Below, in pieces: positions 12,820 through 24,063 of a stretch of 64,000 bases of DNA. Source of the DNA: Halocaridina rubra. Taxonomy: Eukaryota; Arthropoda; Malacostraca; Decapoda; Atyidae. A model generated the notes under the pieces. The model had not been told where the DNA came from, ran no database searches, and saw only the letters and a program-made list of their open reading frames with translations. A program made the translations under genes and the position numbers. The stretch covers positions 69,501-133,500 of the forward strand of contig JAXCGZ010015129.1 of assembly GCA_037179515.1 (NCBI GenBank), read 5' to 3'. Position 1 is the stretch's first letter, and every line of letters begins with the position of its first letter.

Positions 12820-14472
12820 TTACCGACTAGTTAAATTGAGGCTAACAGCACCAGCATCCTCATTTGAGGGTAACGACCATCGACTTAGTAGATCAGCAAG
12901 GTCATTGTCCTTGCCATGAACATGTTGGGCAGTGAATTTGAAAAGATTCAGGTAAAGTGCCCACCTTTTCAGGCGAGGATTTAGCTTGTCTGCAGTCTGT
13001 AAATATAGTAGAGGTCGGTGGTCGGTTCTCAGTGTAAAATGTTGGCCATACAGATGGACTTCAAATTTCTTTATGGCCCAATATGCAGCTAGAGCATCCT
13101 TCTCCACAGTGGAGTAATTTCGCTCTGCAGGGCGAAGCCTGTGGCTTGCATATCGCACTGGAGCTACTTCTGCTGAATTGTCTGATCGGGCTTGCAAGAG
13201 CACGGCACCCAGGCCTTCGTCTGAGGCGTCGGTCTGCAAGATAAATGGAAAATCAGGGTTACCAGTTATAATACTGGCTCACCCGCCAATGCTTCTCGGA
13301 GCTTGAAAAATGCTCTCTGCTTCATCTGTCCATTGGACAGGGGAGGTTTTACCTTGCTTTGAGGAGGTCATTTGCTGCAAAGAGGCAGTGATAGTATTAA
13401 AGTGTGGAATGAACCGTTGGTAGTAGCCGACACTACCCAGGAATGATCTCAGTTGAGTGACAGTAGCAGGTTTCTCCATATCCTTAATAGCTTGTACCCT
13501 GTCACGTAAAGGGGACATAACTCCTTCTCCAACCACGTGGCCGAGATACTGCAATTGTGTGAAACCAGTCTCACATTTGGAAGGCTTTAAATGAAGTCCA
13601 TGCTGGTTCAGACGAGTGAGAACTCTGCGGAGAGTCTCGAGGTGCGATGACCAATCCTGAGAATGCACCAGGATGTCGTCTATAAAGCACGAAACATTGT
13701 CGAGATCCTGTAGTACTATCCTCATGAGTCTGCTGAAGCAGCCAGGGGCATTTACCATACCAAAAGGTATGACCCTGAACTGGTATAGACCATATCTTGC
13801 GGAAAAGGCTGTTAGAGGCTTGGTAGTCTCGCTCAGCGGGACTTGCCAAAATCCACTGGCCAGATCCAACTTGGACAGGTAACGGGCTTGGGAGAGCAAC
13901 GAGAAAATATGCTTGGCATCAGCAATGGGCTCTCCATCAAAGATGGTATGGGAGTTAAGCTTACGACAGTCAAGGCATAACCTGTGACTGCCATCTCGCT
14001 TACGCACTGCCAGTAACGGCGAACACCAAGGCGAAATGCTCTTTTCAGCTATTCCGAGGCGGACCCAAGTGTCAAGATCTTCCTTCAGCCATACGGACAG
14101 CTGGTGGGGAAGACCTTAAGAATGCTGAAATGGCTCTGGGTCAGTCAATCTGACATGATGCTCAAGGGTAGCGGTAATGCCTGGGTGGTCGTTGAAGACG
14201 TTCTCATAGTCCTCTAATAGCTTATTCAGCTGTTCCCGTTGACTTGGTTGCAGTCTGGAGTTAATAATGCAATTACTCACACTTTCCTTTCGGTGTGTGG
14301 GAATGGCAGGATCCTTACCATCATCAAAAGCTAAGCTTATGTCTTCAATTGCGAGGGCGGTGGCTGTGGCCAGAGGGGCTTCTTCCAAAAAACTCCACCC
14401 CCGTAAGTCTGTTTCCACTGCAAGGGTGGAGTATTCCAATATAGGAGGTAAGGGGTGGCTATAATGGAGCAC
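12820..14472 (-). pseudogene. Reverse transcriptase and RNase H of Gmr1-like copy 1
   Basis: Copies the element RNA and removes the template. N-terminal part 14116..14472 (QREQLNKLLEDYENVFNDH is the usual gypsy pre-RT motif). RT 13279..14007 has RKRDGSHRLCLDCRKLN, LDLASGFWQVPL, FRVIPFGMVNAPGCF, catalytic FIDDILVHS and LGHVVG. RNase H 12820..13239 has TDASDEGLGAVL, NYSTVEKDALAAYWA, LRTDHRPL and GKDNDLADLLSRW, so its acidic residues are all present. A stop at 14116 and a break near 13260 interrupt the frame. The second copy at 46.4-47.3 kb has the same domains. Confidence 0.88.
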
Positions 14473-14516
14473 CTGTGTTGCTGCAGCCTCGGAGGTTCTG
14501 TTGATGCTGAGGGCAT

Positions 14517-15844
14517 CTAAAGAGGTTGCTGAGAGTGCCAGCGCAGGATCCCTGTTGGCCTCCGGGTCCTCACAATAAGCTTCAGCTTGTTAATGTGGTG
14601 TTTCCGGTTATTGCCATCAACATTTAGCACATAATTGTCAGGGGTCACCCGGTGTACCACAGTGTACGATCCTTTCCAGCGTAGCATTAGCTTGCAGGTA
14701 TCTGTTGGAAGAAGTAACAGAGCTCGATCTCCGGGTGTCAGGGCACGACGCCGGGCACGCTTGTCAAAGAGGAGCTTGGCAGTCTGCTGGTGACCCTTAA
14801 TGGCTAATTGTGCAGTTTTCCAAGCCTTTTTGAGGTAGGACGAAAACTTCAAAATATACTCATGGACGTCCCTATCGTCATCTTCGATGGTAGGTGAATC
14901 CCAGCATTCTGCCAAGAATTCCAATGGGTCTCTGACCTTATGACCATAAATCAGCTCGAAATGCGAGTATCCAGTAGTGTCGTGGGGCGTGTCTCTGAAG
15001 GAGAAAAGTGCAGCAGGGACGTACTTGTCCCACTGCCTAGGTATATCTATCACTAGCTTGCGCAAACATCGCTTCAATGTCCTGTTATAGCGTTTGCATG
15101 CTCCATTTGATTGGGCATGATAGACACTCGTACGAATGTGCTTCATTTCTAAAATGTTACAGAAAGCCTCGAAGTGCCTACTTGTAAACTGACTTCCATT
15201 GTCAGAGGTGACCTGCTCAGGAAAGCCAACCTTGGAGCAGATTTCAAATAAGGCATGAGCGACTGCTTCAATCGTGATAGAAGACAGTGGCACTGCATCT
15301 GGGTACCTTGTTGCAAGGTCAACATATACCAGGAGGAACTGTTTCCCCGTGGACGAAGCTGGATTAATCGGACCTAATATGTCAATAGCGACCTTGGAAA
15401 ATGGCTCCATTGAGAGCTTAGTTATCCCCATGGGAACTTTCGGTACCGGTGCCGTAGAGGTGGATTGACAGACAGGGCAGGAGCCTACATATCTGTCTAC
15501 CTCGGCGTACATGTTTGGCCATGCAAAAGCCTTCTGAAGGACGTGCCGAGTTTTTGCTTTGCCTCTGTGTCCACTCAGCGGTAAATGGTGTGCCACATAC
15601 ATAGCCTGGCGGCGCAATGAAGAGGGCACCACCAGCTGTGTAAAGGTGTGGCCATCTTTAGTCACATGCCTACGAAGTACTCCATCTTCAAGGGCGTAAG
15701 TGATCTGGCCTCCTCCTCTCACTGTGAAGGTCCTTCCCTCGGTGGCCTGCTGCATCCAGCGTTTGAGGCTGGGGCAGTCTTGCTGCAATTTGGCAAAGTC
15801 TGGACAGGACTTCAATGGCTCTAGAGGTGCATCATCTGGTAAAG
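14517..15844 (-). CDS. Integrase of Gmr1-like copy 1, upstream of RT
   Basis: About 430 codons remain open. N-terminal zinc-binding domain with paired His (HHLPLSGHRG) and CPVC; core with VAIDILGPI (first Asp) and TSDNGSQFTSR (second Asp). The third catalytic position, 36 residues on, lies in SNGACKRYNR and is Lys instead of Glu; the second copy has Glu in the matching NGGCECYN. The C-terminal GPY/F-like module (RWKGSYTVVHR, then YVLNVDG and HHINKLKL) is diagnostic of Ty3/gypsy integrase. The open frame as drawn begins at a TTG; comparison with 51064..51273 shows the protein was originally continuous with protease, with a one-base shift near 15845. Probably inactive as sequenced. Confidence 0.85.
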
Positions 15845-16306
15845 GAGGGGAAACTCTCCGCGTTCCACATTACGTGTACTGATTGCAGCAGACTCAATGG
15901 AGTCAGCCGGAGAATCGTTCAAATTCTTGGCATCGAGGCCAGGAGTTGCTGCTGAAATGACTTCATGTGACTTCCCCTGAGGGAAGTTATAACAGGAAAT
16001 GTCATTATGGTAGAGGTCGGCCTGGAAAACAGGAACTAGGTTCAGTGCACGACCCAGCAAGACAGGGTGCATAAGCCCAATCATTGCCACAGCTGGGGCT
16101 TTTCCCTTGTAGTATTTGCAATCCAGGTTAATAACACAGCAGCGTCGTATTTGGGGTGTTCCTTCAGCAACCCGCACACGAACGACTTCGCAAGTAAAAT
16201 CTTCATCCCTGATGAATCTCTCGTCAACAAATATGCCATTGGCCCCTGTATCGATGGCTATCTCAACTTCCACACCATTTATAGTTCCTAGACATTTTGG
16301 GATCAC
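15821..16306 (-). CDS. Aspartyl protease of Gmr1-like copy 1
   Basis: Retroviral-type protease that would cut the polyprotein. It has the active-site loop AIDTGANGIFVDE followed about 75 residues later by VLLGRALN, the usual second conserved block (I/LLGR.). It lies between gag and integrase and overlaps the integrase frame slightly after the one-base shift. The tail after about residue 110 has no recognised domain. The homologue in the second copy (51426..51650) reads ALDTGPSGILVDE. Confidence 0.8.
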   Translation of the reverse strand: MIPKCLGTINGVEVEIAIDTGANGIFVDERFIRDEDFTCEVVRVRVAEGTPQIRRCCVINLDCKYYKGKAPAVAMIGLMHPVLLGRALNLVPVFQADLYHNDISCYNFPQGKSHEVISAATPGLDAKNLNDSPADSIESAAISTRNVERGEFPLLYQMMHL

Positions 16307-16309
16307 CTG

Positions 16310-17309
16310 CGGATTACCACGTAGGTTCCTCGGCGTTATCCTCAGTGGCCCTTTCTGGCCTTATTTCTACAGCATGGGCCAAGTGCATGGCCGGACGGCT
16401 TTGTGGGCCGCCGCTGTGTGAGGGAGCGTGGTGGCTCTTAGAGTTTTGCTGAAGACCCTGGGAAGGAGGAGCACAGAACTGCTGAGGCTTAGGTCTTACT
16501 GAGTTATCCCTCTTGAGTGTGGGTGCATGGCCGTAATAAGGCTTAGGAGAGTAAGGAGGATGTGCTGGACGATGTTAGTTCTGCGAGGGGCCCTTGTGCT
16601 TCCCGTTCCTATGATCTCCTTTCCGGTGAGAATCATGGCTTGCTGCGGGGGAGATACAACTCTGAGGACGAACTTTGGAATCGGCCCTTCTTGCCCTCAT
16701 AACATCACGGAGACATACTCCAGGCTGGTTGTGCTGGAGTTACTCATCCACAGCGGCTAAACTTTTCTCGTAGTTGATCTCATCCTTAAGCTGAGTCCTT
16801 ACATATGCAACAACATCTGGAGGAAGTTCATTGGCAATTGCATCAAACATCAAGAACGCATACAACTTCTCACGAGGACACTTTGCAACTCGTAGCCAAT
16901 CATTAAAGAGGCAAGCCTTGCGTTTGCCAAAGGTACTAGAGTTCTCCTCCTTCAGTGGGAAAACAGAAATATACCTAGCACGACACTCAGCTGGTGAAAG
17001 GTTCTGTGAGGCCAGGAGTGTGCTTTTAACTTTCTTATAGTCCCTCAGTTGCATGTGGTCGAGTTCATTGACTAGGGTGAGCAGACGGGGTGGCATGGAG
17101 GCGAGCAGCCAACGACTCTTCTCAGCCTCTGTGCCTTCGTTAACTGCCGCAAGACTTTCGAAAGAGAGGATGTAAGTATCAAGCGGTTGCCTGCCGTCGT
17201 CTTCGTATTTCGGTATTGGGGAGGGCCTCTCACCAGGCTGGTTTCCAAGCATTGTGATTGTCATTGTTATGGTTGTTGTTGTTGTGTTGAAATCTTGAGG
17301 TGCTGGCAC
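16310..17309 (-). pseudogene. Gag of Gmr1-like copy 1
   Basis: Structural protein of the particle. The open part 16740..17309 has a capsid-like helical region (EAEKSRWLLASMPPRLL, CLFNDWLRVAKCP, AIANELPPDVVAYVRTQL). It ends at a TAA just after AAVDE, where the second copy reads Tyr (NEYLQHNQPG), so the stop is a mutation. The same frame then continues with LQHNQPGVCLRDVMRARRAD and a basic, Pro/His-rich tail that has one more stop. I see no CCHC knuckle. The first 20 residues (PAPQDFNTTTT...) do not match the second copy and come from foreign sequence joined near 17255. Confidence 0.7.
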
Positions 17310-17312
17310 CAG

Positions 17313-18325
17313 TGTTAGGCTAGGTCATCCTGATTTCGTTCCCTATTTATTTTAGTATATTATACATGGGTTCATTTGCTTGTTTATAATTAGGTAGTGG
17401 TTGTGGCTTTGTGTTTCCTATGTTAGGGGAGAAGTTGGGTATTATTAGGACTGGGAAAGATAGATATTTGGCTGTGGTGTAAGCTGGCCTATTAGCCTAC
17501 TGGAAAGTTCCGGCCTACTGTTTATCGATGTCTGAGGTTGTCTAGCCTAGGCCTTCCAGTATCGACGAGTCGCCTGCGAATTTGAGATAAATTTTTTTTT
17601 TATATAGGCTATTTCCGCCCACAGCCACCACCCCCACATCCTCTTTTTCTGCCACATTCCCATTTACTGCATCTGTAAAGGAAGTTTTCATGGCACCATG
17701 TTTCTTATTCAGCTCCTGAAACTTTTCTAAACTGTTTTATGTTTTCCTTTAACTGGACATTCCAAGCTGCAACATCGTCTCTCTCAGAAGAGAGCAGTGA
17801 ACTAACATTTAATTCATTCGGATTGTCATTCAACTGTTTGTTGTTATCTTTTGTTTAGAAACTCTAGTTTCTAGTTCACTCTTTTCCCTCTACCAGCTCT
17901 TTTATTTGGTTTTCTAGTTTTCTCTCTCTTGCCCTTGAGCATTATTTGCTTCCTCCAAAGATCTTATCACCTCTCTAATTGTTTCATTTTCTTCCATATC
18001 TCTATCCATAATCCGAATTTTATCATCCATGTTTAGTACAAGACTGAAGGTCCTAAACTTTTTGTTTCAGACTTCTAAGAACTACTCTCCCTCCTACAAC
18101 CCCTTGAGATCCTCTACCACCCTTCCCTTGACCATTGGATTGGGGGTGTTAGGGACAGATGGTTTCATTTTGATGTTTCGCCTTTCACAGAGAGGGGATA
18201 TTTTGAACTGTCCTTTTAAATATATTTGCAATGGTTAGGCTTTTATTTACCCAATTTTTTTTCCATAAGAATTCAGCTGATTGTTTCTACTGGATTTCAA
18301 ATGGCTAGCCTTTTGCTGGATAATT
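17313..18325. other. Foreign insertion, non-coding part (possible LTR at its left edge)
   Basis: Sequence absent from the second Gmr1-like copy. It starts TGTTAGGCTAGG on the plus strand, which on the minus strand would be an LTR end (CCTAACA) followed one base later by a primer-site-like TGGTGCCAGCACC. No coding region is recognised between 17313 and 18325. Confidence 0.4.
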
Positions 18326-19526
18326 TTATGTTTGTCCCCTTGCCTCCCCTGTTTCTTCAGTGTCTGGATCAACCTCGTTATTATCAAATACAGGAAACGG
18401 TTGTGTGATATTCTTGGTGTCGTTTCTTGTGAACTCACACTCTTTTTTTATGACCAGGCTGGAAAGATAGTGGAAAACCTTATCATTACTTAGTTGTCTA
18501 AGTTTAATTTTGTCATGCGTTATCTCTAGTACTCTGTATGGACTGAGGTCTAGAGAGGACATCTTACTTTGGCAGTTGACATTCTTTACATAAACTCTAT
18601 CCGCATCCTTAATCTCATGCCTCTTTGTACTATGTCTTATAACATAATCCCAAGCATAGCTCTCCTTTTGCTTATCTAGGATGGCCGCTGTAAGTTCGTA
18701 TGTCTTTCTGACTGTATTCACTATGAACATTCTGAGGTTCTCGACATCATATACCAGCAACAGCTTTTGCAGGGTGAAGGTGTTCCAAGGGAGCTTGGGG
18801 TCCTCCCCGAACACTAGGAAATAAGGGGAGTCATCTCTCGACTTGTGATATGCAAAATTGGGAGCTTGTTCAGTTGTTTCAATTTCAAGTTCCATCCTTG
18901 GAGGTCAGAGGCAGTGAGGTTCTGTAACAGTGTCAGGATGGTGGCATTCCCTCTCTGCTAACCCGTTAGTTTGCAGTCTATAGGCTTGATCCACAACGTG
19001 GTTGACTCTGGCCAGTTCACATAATTCCGCAAAAACCTCGTTCGTATATTTGTACCCATTATCTGTTACAACCTCTCTTGGTAATCTGAATACTAATGTG
19101 AATTATTGTAGGGCCACTGTTACTGAGACCACGCTCTTATCCTTCATTGTGTGCGCAAAGGTATACCTTGTTCATTCGTCAGTGAGTACGAAGATGTACA
19201 AGTAGCCATCATACGAGTTGGGTAAGGATCCTATTAATTAACAGTGGGCTCGTTCCCATTTAAAACTACATCTCGGCCATATCCGGGCAGGGAGAACAGT
19301 ACTACGTAGACTGTTAAAACAATTACTTGAATTACATCCATTATTGTAAGTAACAACGTCTTCGTACATACCCTCCCAGTAAAACTGTGCACTTAACAAC
19401 CGATATGTTTTCTCTACTCCCATATGGCCTGCAGTGGGATTCGTGTGACAGTGAAAGGGCATGACTGTGAAGCACTTCAGGGAGTACCGTCACAAATCTT
19501 CCCTCTTCCTCTTTCCTTTTGTTCAC
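18326..19526 (-). pseudogene. Integrase fragments of another gypsy-type element
   Basis: Minus-strand, broken into several frames. 19238..19526 has the zinc-binding start (CHTNPTAGHMGVEKTYRLL and FYWEGMYEDV). Between 18900 and 19230 I read a core block VVTDNGYKYTNEVF. 18326..18895 is the C-terminal part (SPYFLVFGEDPKLPW, YVIRHSTKRHEIKDADRVYVKN, LDLSPYRVLEIT). It differs from the Gmr1-like integrase around it and belongs to the insertion in that element. Several stops make it non-functional. Confidence 0.7.
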
Positions 19527-20029
19527 TCTATAGAGTATTCCTTCCTAAATTACTAAGGTTTTAATCCTGCGCCATATTCTAGAAAGAACATCTCTGGGTA
19601 TCCCCTGCAAGTGTTTCATTCACCTCCCCCCAGACTCTATCCTTGTCCTGATCCTTAATGAGTGCCTATCGATTCCACCTACAAGCAACCCCTCTTGCTT
19701 GCCCTGGTCAGTCGGACCCATTCACTCTCCCACTTGCTCACTCTCGCCTCCACAATTGTTGCTCGCCCTCTCACTCTCTCTGTCTACAACCCCCCAGTCA
19801 TTCCCCATTTCACTGCACGCAGTTTCCCCCTATCACTCTGAAGAATGTGAGTGTGGATTCTCAATCCGTGTCAACGGTCCTAGAAACTCTCTCGGCCCCA
19901 ACTGACCGCGTGATGGCGAAGGATGGGGCTGCCCTTACCCCCCTGCTCAGGTTATAGACTACCCTAGTACTCTTACCAGGTACCAACTCAAAGCCTGTTA
20001 TATCGAACTGCATTAGCCTTAACAATCAT
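19527..20029. other. Remainder of the insertion; no gene seen
   Basis: Contains short Pro/Ser-rich open frames on the plus strand without recognised motifs. The right boundary near 20030 is where homology with the leader of the second Gmr1-like copy (52790 onward) resumes. Confidence 0.4.
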
Positions 20030-21454
20030 TGTGACAGAGTGTTTCGATGGTTTCCATGTTTGTTTCCTGTGACTGCCTGGTTTCCATGTTGGTTTCCTAA
20101 ACAGTCAATAACGAAGTGCCAAAAACAACCACAAAAAAACAAATCTCTACAATCGTAGAAAAAAAATGAAAGCACCACACAACACCAAGGAGAGAAAAAT
20201 ATTCAACACCACAGTTCAAACTTAAACGTAAAAGTGATCTCAAAACCTCACCATAAATGTGACTCAAAATACAATCAAGTGCAACAGCAGCAAAATGTTG
20301 CAAAACAGTTCATGAAACACTGGTAATATAGAATGGCAGTCGTGCCTGCTTAACAGCAATATGTGGCAGTACCTGCGGTTGTGGTGCAAATGAAAGGAAT
20401 AAGCAACACAATCAAGTGCAACAGCAGCAAAATGTTGCAAAACAGTGCATGAAACACTGGTAATACAGAATGGCAGTCGTGCCTGCTTAACAGCAATACA
20501 TGACAGTACCTGCGGTTATGGTGCAAATGAAAGGAATAAGCAACACAATCAAGTGCATCAGCAGCAAAATGTTGCAAAACAGTGCATGAAACACTGGTAA
20601 TATAGGATGGCAGTCGTGCCTACTTAACAGCAATACGTGGCAGTACCTGCGGTTATGGTGCAAATGAAAGGAATAAGCAATAACGAATTTTACCGACTAG
20701 CACCCAGTGCTAGAGAATACAAACAAGTACAGTATAGTGGTCGTGCCTGCGTATGAGTGCGTATATGGCAGTACCCACAAATAAAATGTCATAAGTAAAA
20801 TTCTGGAGTGTTGCCAAAAGGGCACAGATCCTATGCAAAATACACCAAAGATAAGCTAACGGCTTACTAGGCAGCCAGATTACACATGTCTACTAGTAAT
20901 GAGAACATTTATTTTCAAGTGACAACTCAGACACATGAAAGGCTTAGCCTAGGCTGGATATATGACACCAAAGTTTTTCTTCTCAATCTATGAGCAGTCA
21001 ATACGTGAATATAAAACACAATTATAAGCAAAATACTTAATATGCTTCCTCCCAATTCCTAAATCCCAAGGAAATATAAACAATTCTTAACAAGTATCAC
21101 CCTATATCGGATATATAAAACACAAATGCTTTAAAACTCAATCTTATCATGCAAATAAATGAAATTTTAAATAACATGTCTTCTCGTCATGTAATATTTC
21201 TTAACTCTTTTACCACATAATCTCATGTAGATTTCCTAAAATTTTGTTTACCACATGGGAAACAAGAAAATATTATTTACCATAATTAATCTTGAAAATT
21301 AAATAAAATTTCTAATCCGCAACGTCTCTAGCAATAAAATTTTCGTGTGCACTCTATGATTCATTCATTTCAATAATCGAGCCAATGGTAATCGGGGTTC
21401 ATGTGCAATGATAAAAAGCAAAATAAATAAAAATAAATTTATCAAAATCAGTTT
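20030..21454 (-). other. 5' leader of Gmr1-like copy 1
   Basis: Homologous in part to 52770..53520 of the second copy, including the gtgactgcctggtttccatg repeats and the aaatgttgcaaaac region. No open frame with recognised motifs. Confidence 0.6.
20272..20682. repeat. Tandem repeat, 137 bp x 3, in the leader
   Basis: Three near-identical units start at 20272, 20409 and 20546, each beginning caatcaagtgca and containing gcagtcgtgcct and ggaataagcaa. The second element copy has a single unit at 53078..53214. The array therefore expanded in this copy or lineage. Confidence 0.9.
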
Positions 21455-21470
21455 GTCTGTTCGGGTCCCA
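21455..21470 (-). other. Primer binding site, tRNA-Lys-like
   Basis: On the minus strand TGGGACCCGAACAGAC lies four bases after the end of the 5' LTR. The known tRNA-Lys(UUU) site is TGGCGCCCGAACAGGGAC; this differs at two positions after TGG and lacks two G. This supports both the LTR boundary and minus-strand orientation. Confidence 0.6.
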
Positions 21471-21474
21471 ATCT

Positions 21475-24063
21475 TGTTGGGGGAATGGGGAGTTGTTAAG
21501 ATTCTGTTTTAATAAGGAGACTCAATGTACTGAGCTCAGTTAAGAGCTCACAAACAGACAGGACAGATATTTGTACTTAAACACCCCACCCGTTATACAT
21601 CTACTCGGTTAAATGAAACTCAGAATTCAACTTTCTTTTAATTTTGGAAATGCAATGACATTAAAAGAATTGAATTAAATTTTTTAAATTAAATTTTATG
21701 AAATGCTGCATCGAATCCCGGAGGTGGTGAGCACGATTTCGTTTCCCGGCACCACGGACGTATGCCAAGACTTTGGCCTCAACTCGACGATTACCTCTGT
21801 CACACAGGCAGGGTAGAATAGAGGACACGGCAATTGCAGAAACAGAAACGACACACTGTTAATAATGGGAAACTGAAAGCATGAACACTCATATAATGAG
21901 TTTCCAATATTATTCTACTGCATGAAAATATATTGGTTATTCAATAATAACCAGAAATATTTATGCTACCATAATAGCATACAAACCATTAATTCTTTGC
22001 TGGTATTAAAGGAAAACAATTTATTCTCAATAAATGAAGAATAAGCAAGACAAATACAGTACTGTATGTATTCCTTAAATTGTGAGCAACCCCACCTGTT
22101 ATACCACTACTCGGTTAAATGAAACTCAGAATTCAACTTTCTTTTAATTTTGGAAATGCAATGACATTAAAAGAATTGAATTAAATTTTTTAATTTAAAT
22201 TTTATGAAATGCTGCATCGAATCCCGGAGGTGGTGAGCACGATTTCGTTTCCCGGCACCACGGACGTATGCCAAGACTTTGGCCTCAACTCGATGATTAC
22301 CTCTGTCACACAGGCAGAGTAGAATAGAGGACACTGCAATTGAAGAAACAGAAACAACACACTGTTAATAATGGGAAACTGAAAGCATGAACACTCATGT
22401 AATGAGTTTCCAATATTATTCTACTGGATGAAAATATATTGGTTATTCACAGCTAACCAGAAATATTTATGCTACCATAATAGCATACAAACCATTAATT
22501 CTTTGCTTTTATTAAAGGAAAACAATTTATTCACAATAAATGAAGAATAAGCAAGACAAATACAGTACTGTATGTATTCCTTAAATTGTGGGCAACCACA
22601 AATGTTGCAATGCTTATTAATGATTTGCAATTAATATGGTAAAACACTCTATTTATGATAAAGGAACAATCTACAAGATAAATACAGTATTCATTCACTT
22701 TTGGTTATCAAGAACTGTTTTCAATGAAAAAAAGGGGTGCAAAACCACCTTTTGAAGTATTTGCAACCTATAACTCAAAACACTTTATCCCCAACATATG
22801 AAGAATTAACAAGATAAATACAGTATCCGTTCATTAGATTGTGGTTAACAGGAAATATTTGCAAAGCCAACATGGTAAAATTACCTTTTAATTATTTGCA
22901 GTTTAACACGTTAGTTAAATGATTAATTATTTGCAATCTATATAGCAAATAGCTTTATTCACGAGTTTTTGACGTAAAACACTTTATTTACGATGATAGA
23001 AAGGGGTGAAATGAAATTAGAATTTATTTGGAGAAGGGATAGATATTTACGGGCTCATAACCAGTCTTTAGAGGATGAGATTTTCGTTTATCACATTCAA
23101 TGAAAAGAAACTTCTTAGCAATGTATATCAGCTGTCATTTCCAGGTTAAAGCATCAACTTTGGCAAGGGAGATTCCAGTTAGGTAATCTACAAAATTTGG
23201 TTTGTATGGGAATGGAATTTCAGAAAAAAATTTGTAGGATTTAGCCAGTAACAAATGTAACTATTTCTTGAAACCAATTTGCTTGACCCACGAGCTTTAC
23301 CATACACTATCCCTCACCTTGTTTGTGCCAGATGAATACCTGTGAAGATGCCACATAAATAAGGTTTGAAATAACTTGACTGCTGAGGCGAGATGTTGCC
23401 TCTGGGATGTTTGACCGCCCAATGAGGACGCTTCAATGTCCCAACTGGTGACGTTCTGTAGGATATATTTCTAGAGCAGTAACTGGCTCTTATATCATTT
23501 AAGGACTACTTTATTGGTGGTCCCTGGCAGGCAATTATAGCAGAAATGCAAGGGAGAGACAGTATTTTAGGTGCAACAAGTGGAAGCAAATAAAATAAAA
23601 CGAGAATAATAATGGAAAGTTAGGTTACTGGTAAACAATCTCTAGAACGTTCTTTGCTTTGTAGGAGACGGAATTTAAGTACTCAAATAATAAGGAAGCT
23701 ACTGAAATATATCTAGGCAGGCTAATGACATAACAGCAAGGTCAAATTTATAAGAAAATTATCAGCAAGAGCTATTTTACCATAAGAAAATTGTAAACAA
23801 AACGTATCTGATGGGTTCACTGAAAAGGTGAAAAAGGTAGGAGCAGCCTTTATATCGGGACTCTGCTTCTACACGTACAAGAATAGTAAATAAGATATAT
23901 TTAAAATTAGCTATAAGCTAAGATATAAATTGCAAAGAATCATAATCTGCAAAAGTCAAGAAGTGGGAATTTTTTTAGTTAGAAAAATGACAGTTAAGTT
24001 ACTAAATTAACTAATAAGGCATCTAACAGCCTCTGGTGACTTTGAGCAAAACACTCTGTCACA
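21475..24063 (-). repeat. 5' LTR of Gmr1-like copy 1, with internal duplication
   Basis: About 2.6 kb, minus strand TGTGACAGAG...CCCCCAACA. A segment of about 506 bp is duplicated in tandem (about 21585..22090 and 22091..22596); the 3' LTR has one copy, which accounts for the length difference. The right edge abuts the RNase H fragment of another gypsy element at 24064. Confidence 0.75.

Larger units (their letters stand above)
10092..24063 (-). mobile_element. Ty3/gypsy retrotransposon with INT before RT (Gmr1-like), copy 1
   Basis: Minus-strand LTR retrotransposon: 5' LTR 21475..24063, tRNA-Lys-like primer site, leader with 137-bp repeats, gag 16310..17309, protease 15821..16306, integrase 14517..15844, RT 13279..14472, RNase H 12820..13239, 3' untranslated region and 3' LTR 10092..12183. 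A foreign insertion occupies about 17313..20029. The integrase has a GPY/F-type C terminus and the RT is of gypsy type, yet integrase precedes RT. This order is known from Gmr1-like elements, first described in deuterostomes. I see no matching target duplication (gcctc versus atcat). Confidence 0.75.

Noticed and set aside
18029..18493. Plus-strand open frames with hydrophobic stretches that could suggest membrane proteins
   Set aside because: They are antisense to an integrase C terminus and the hydrophobicity comes from T-rich sequence.
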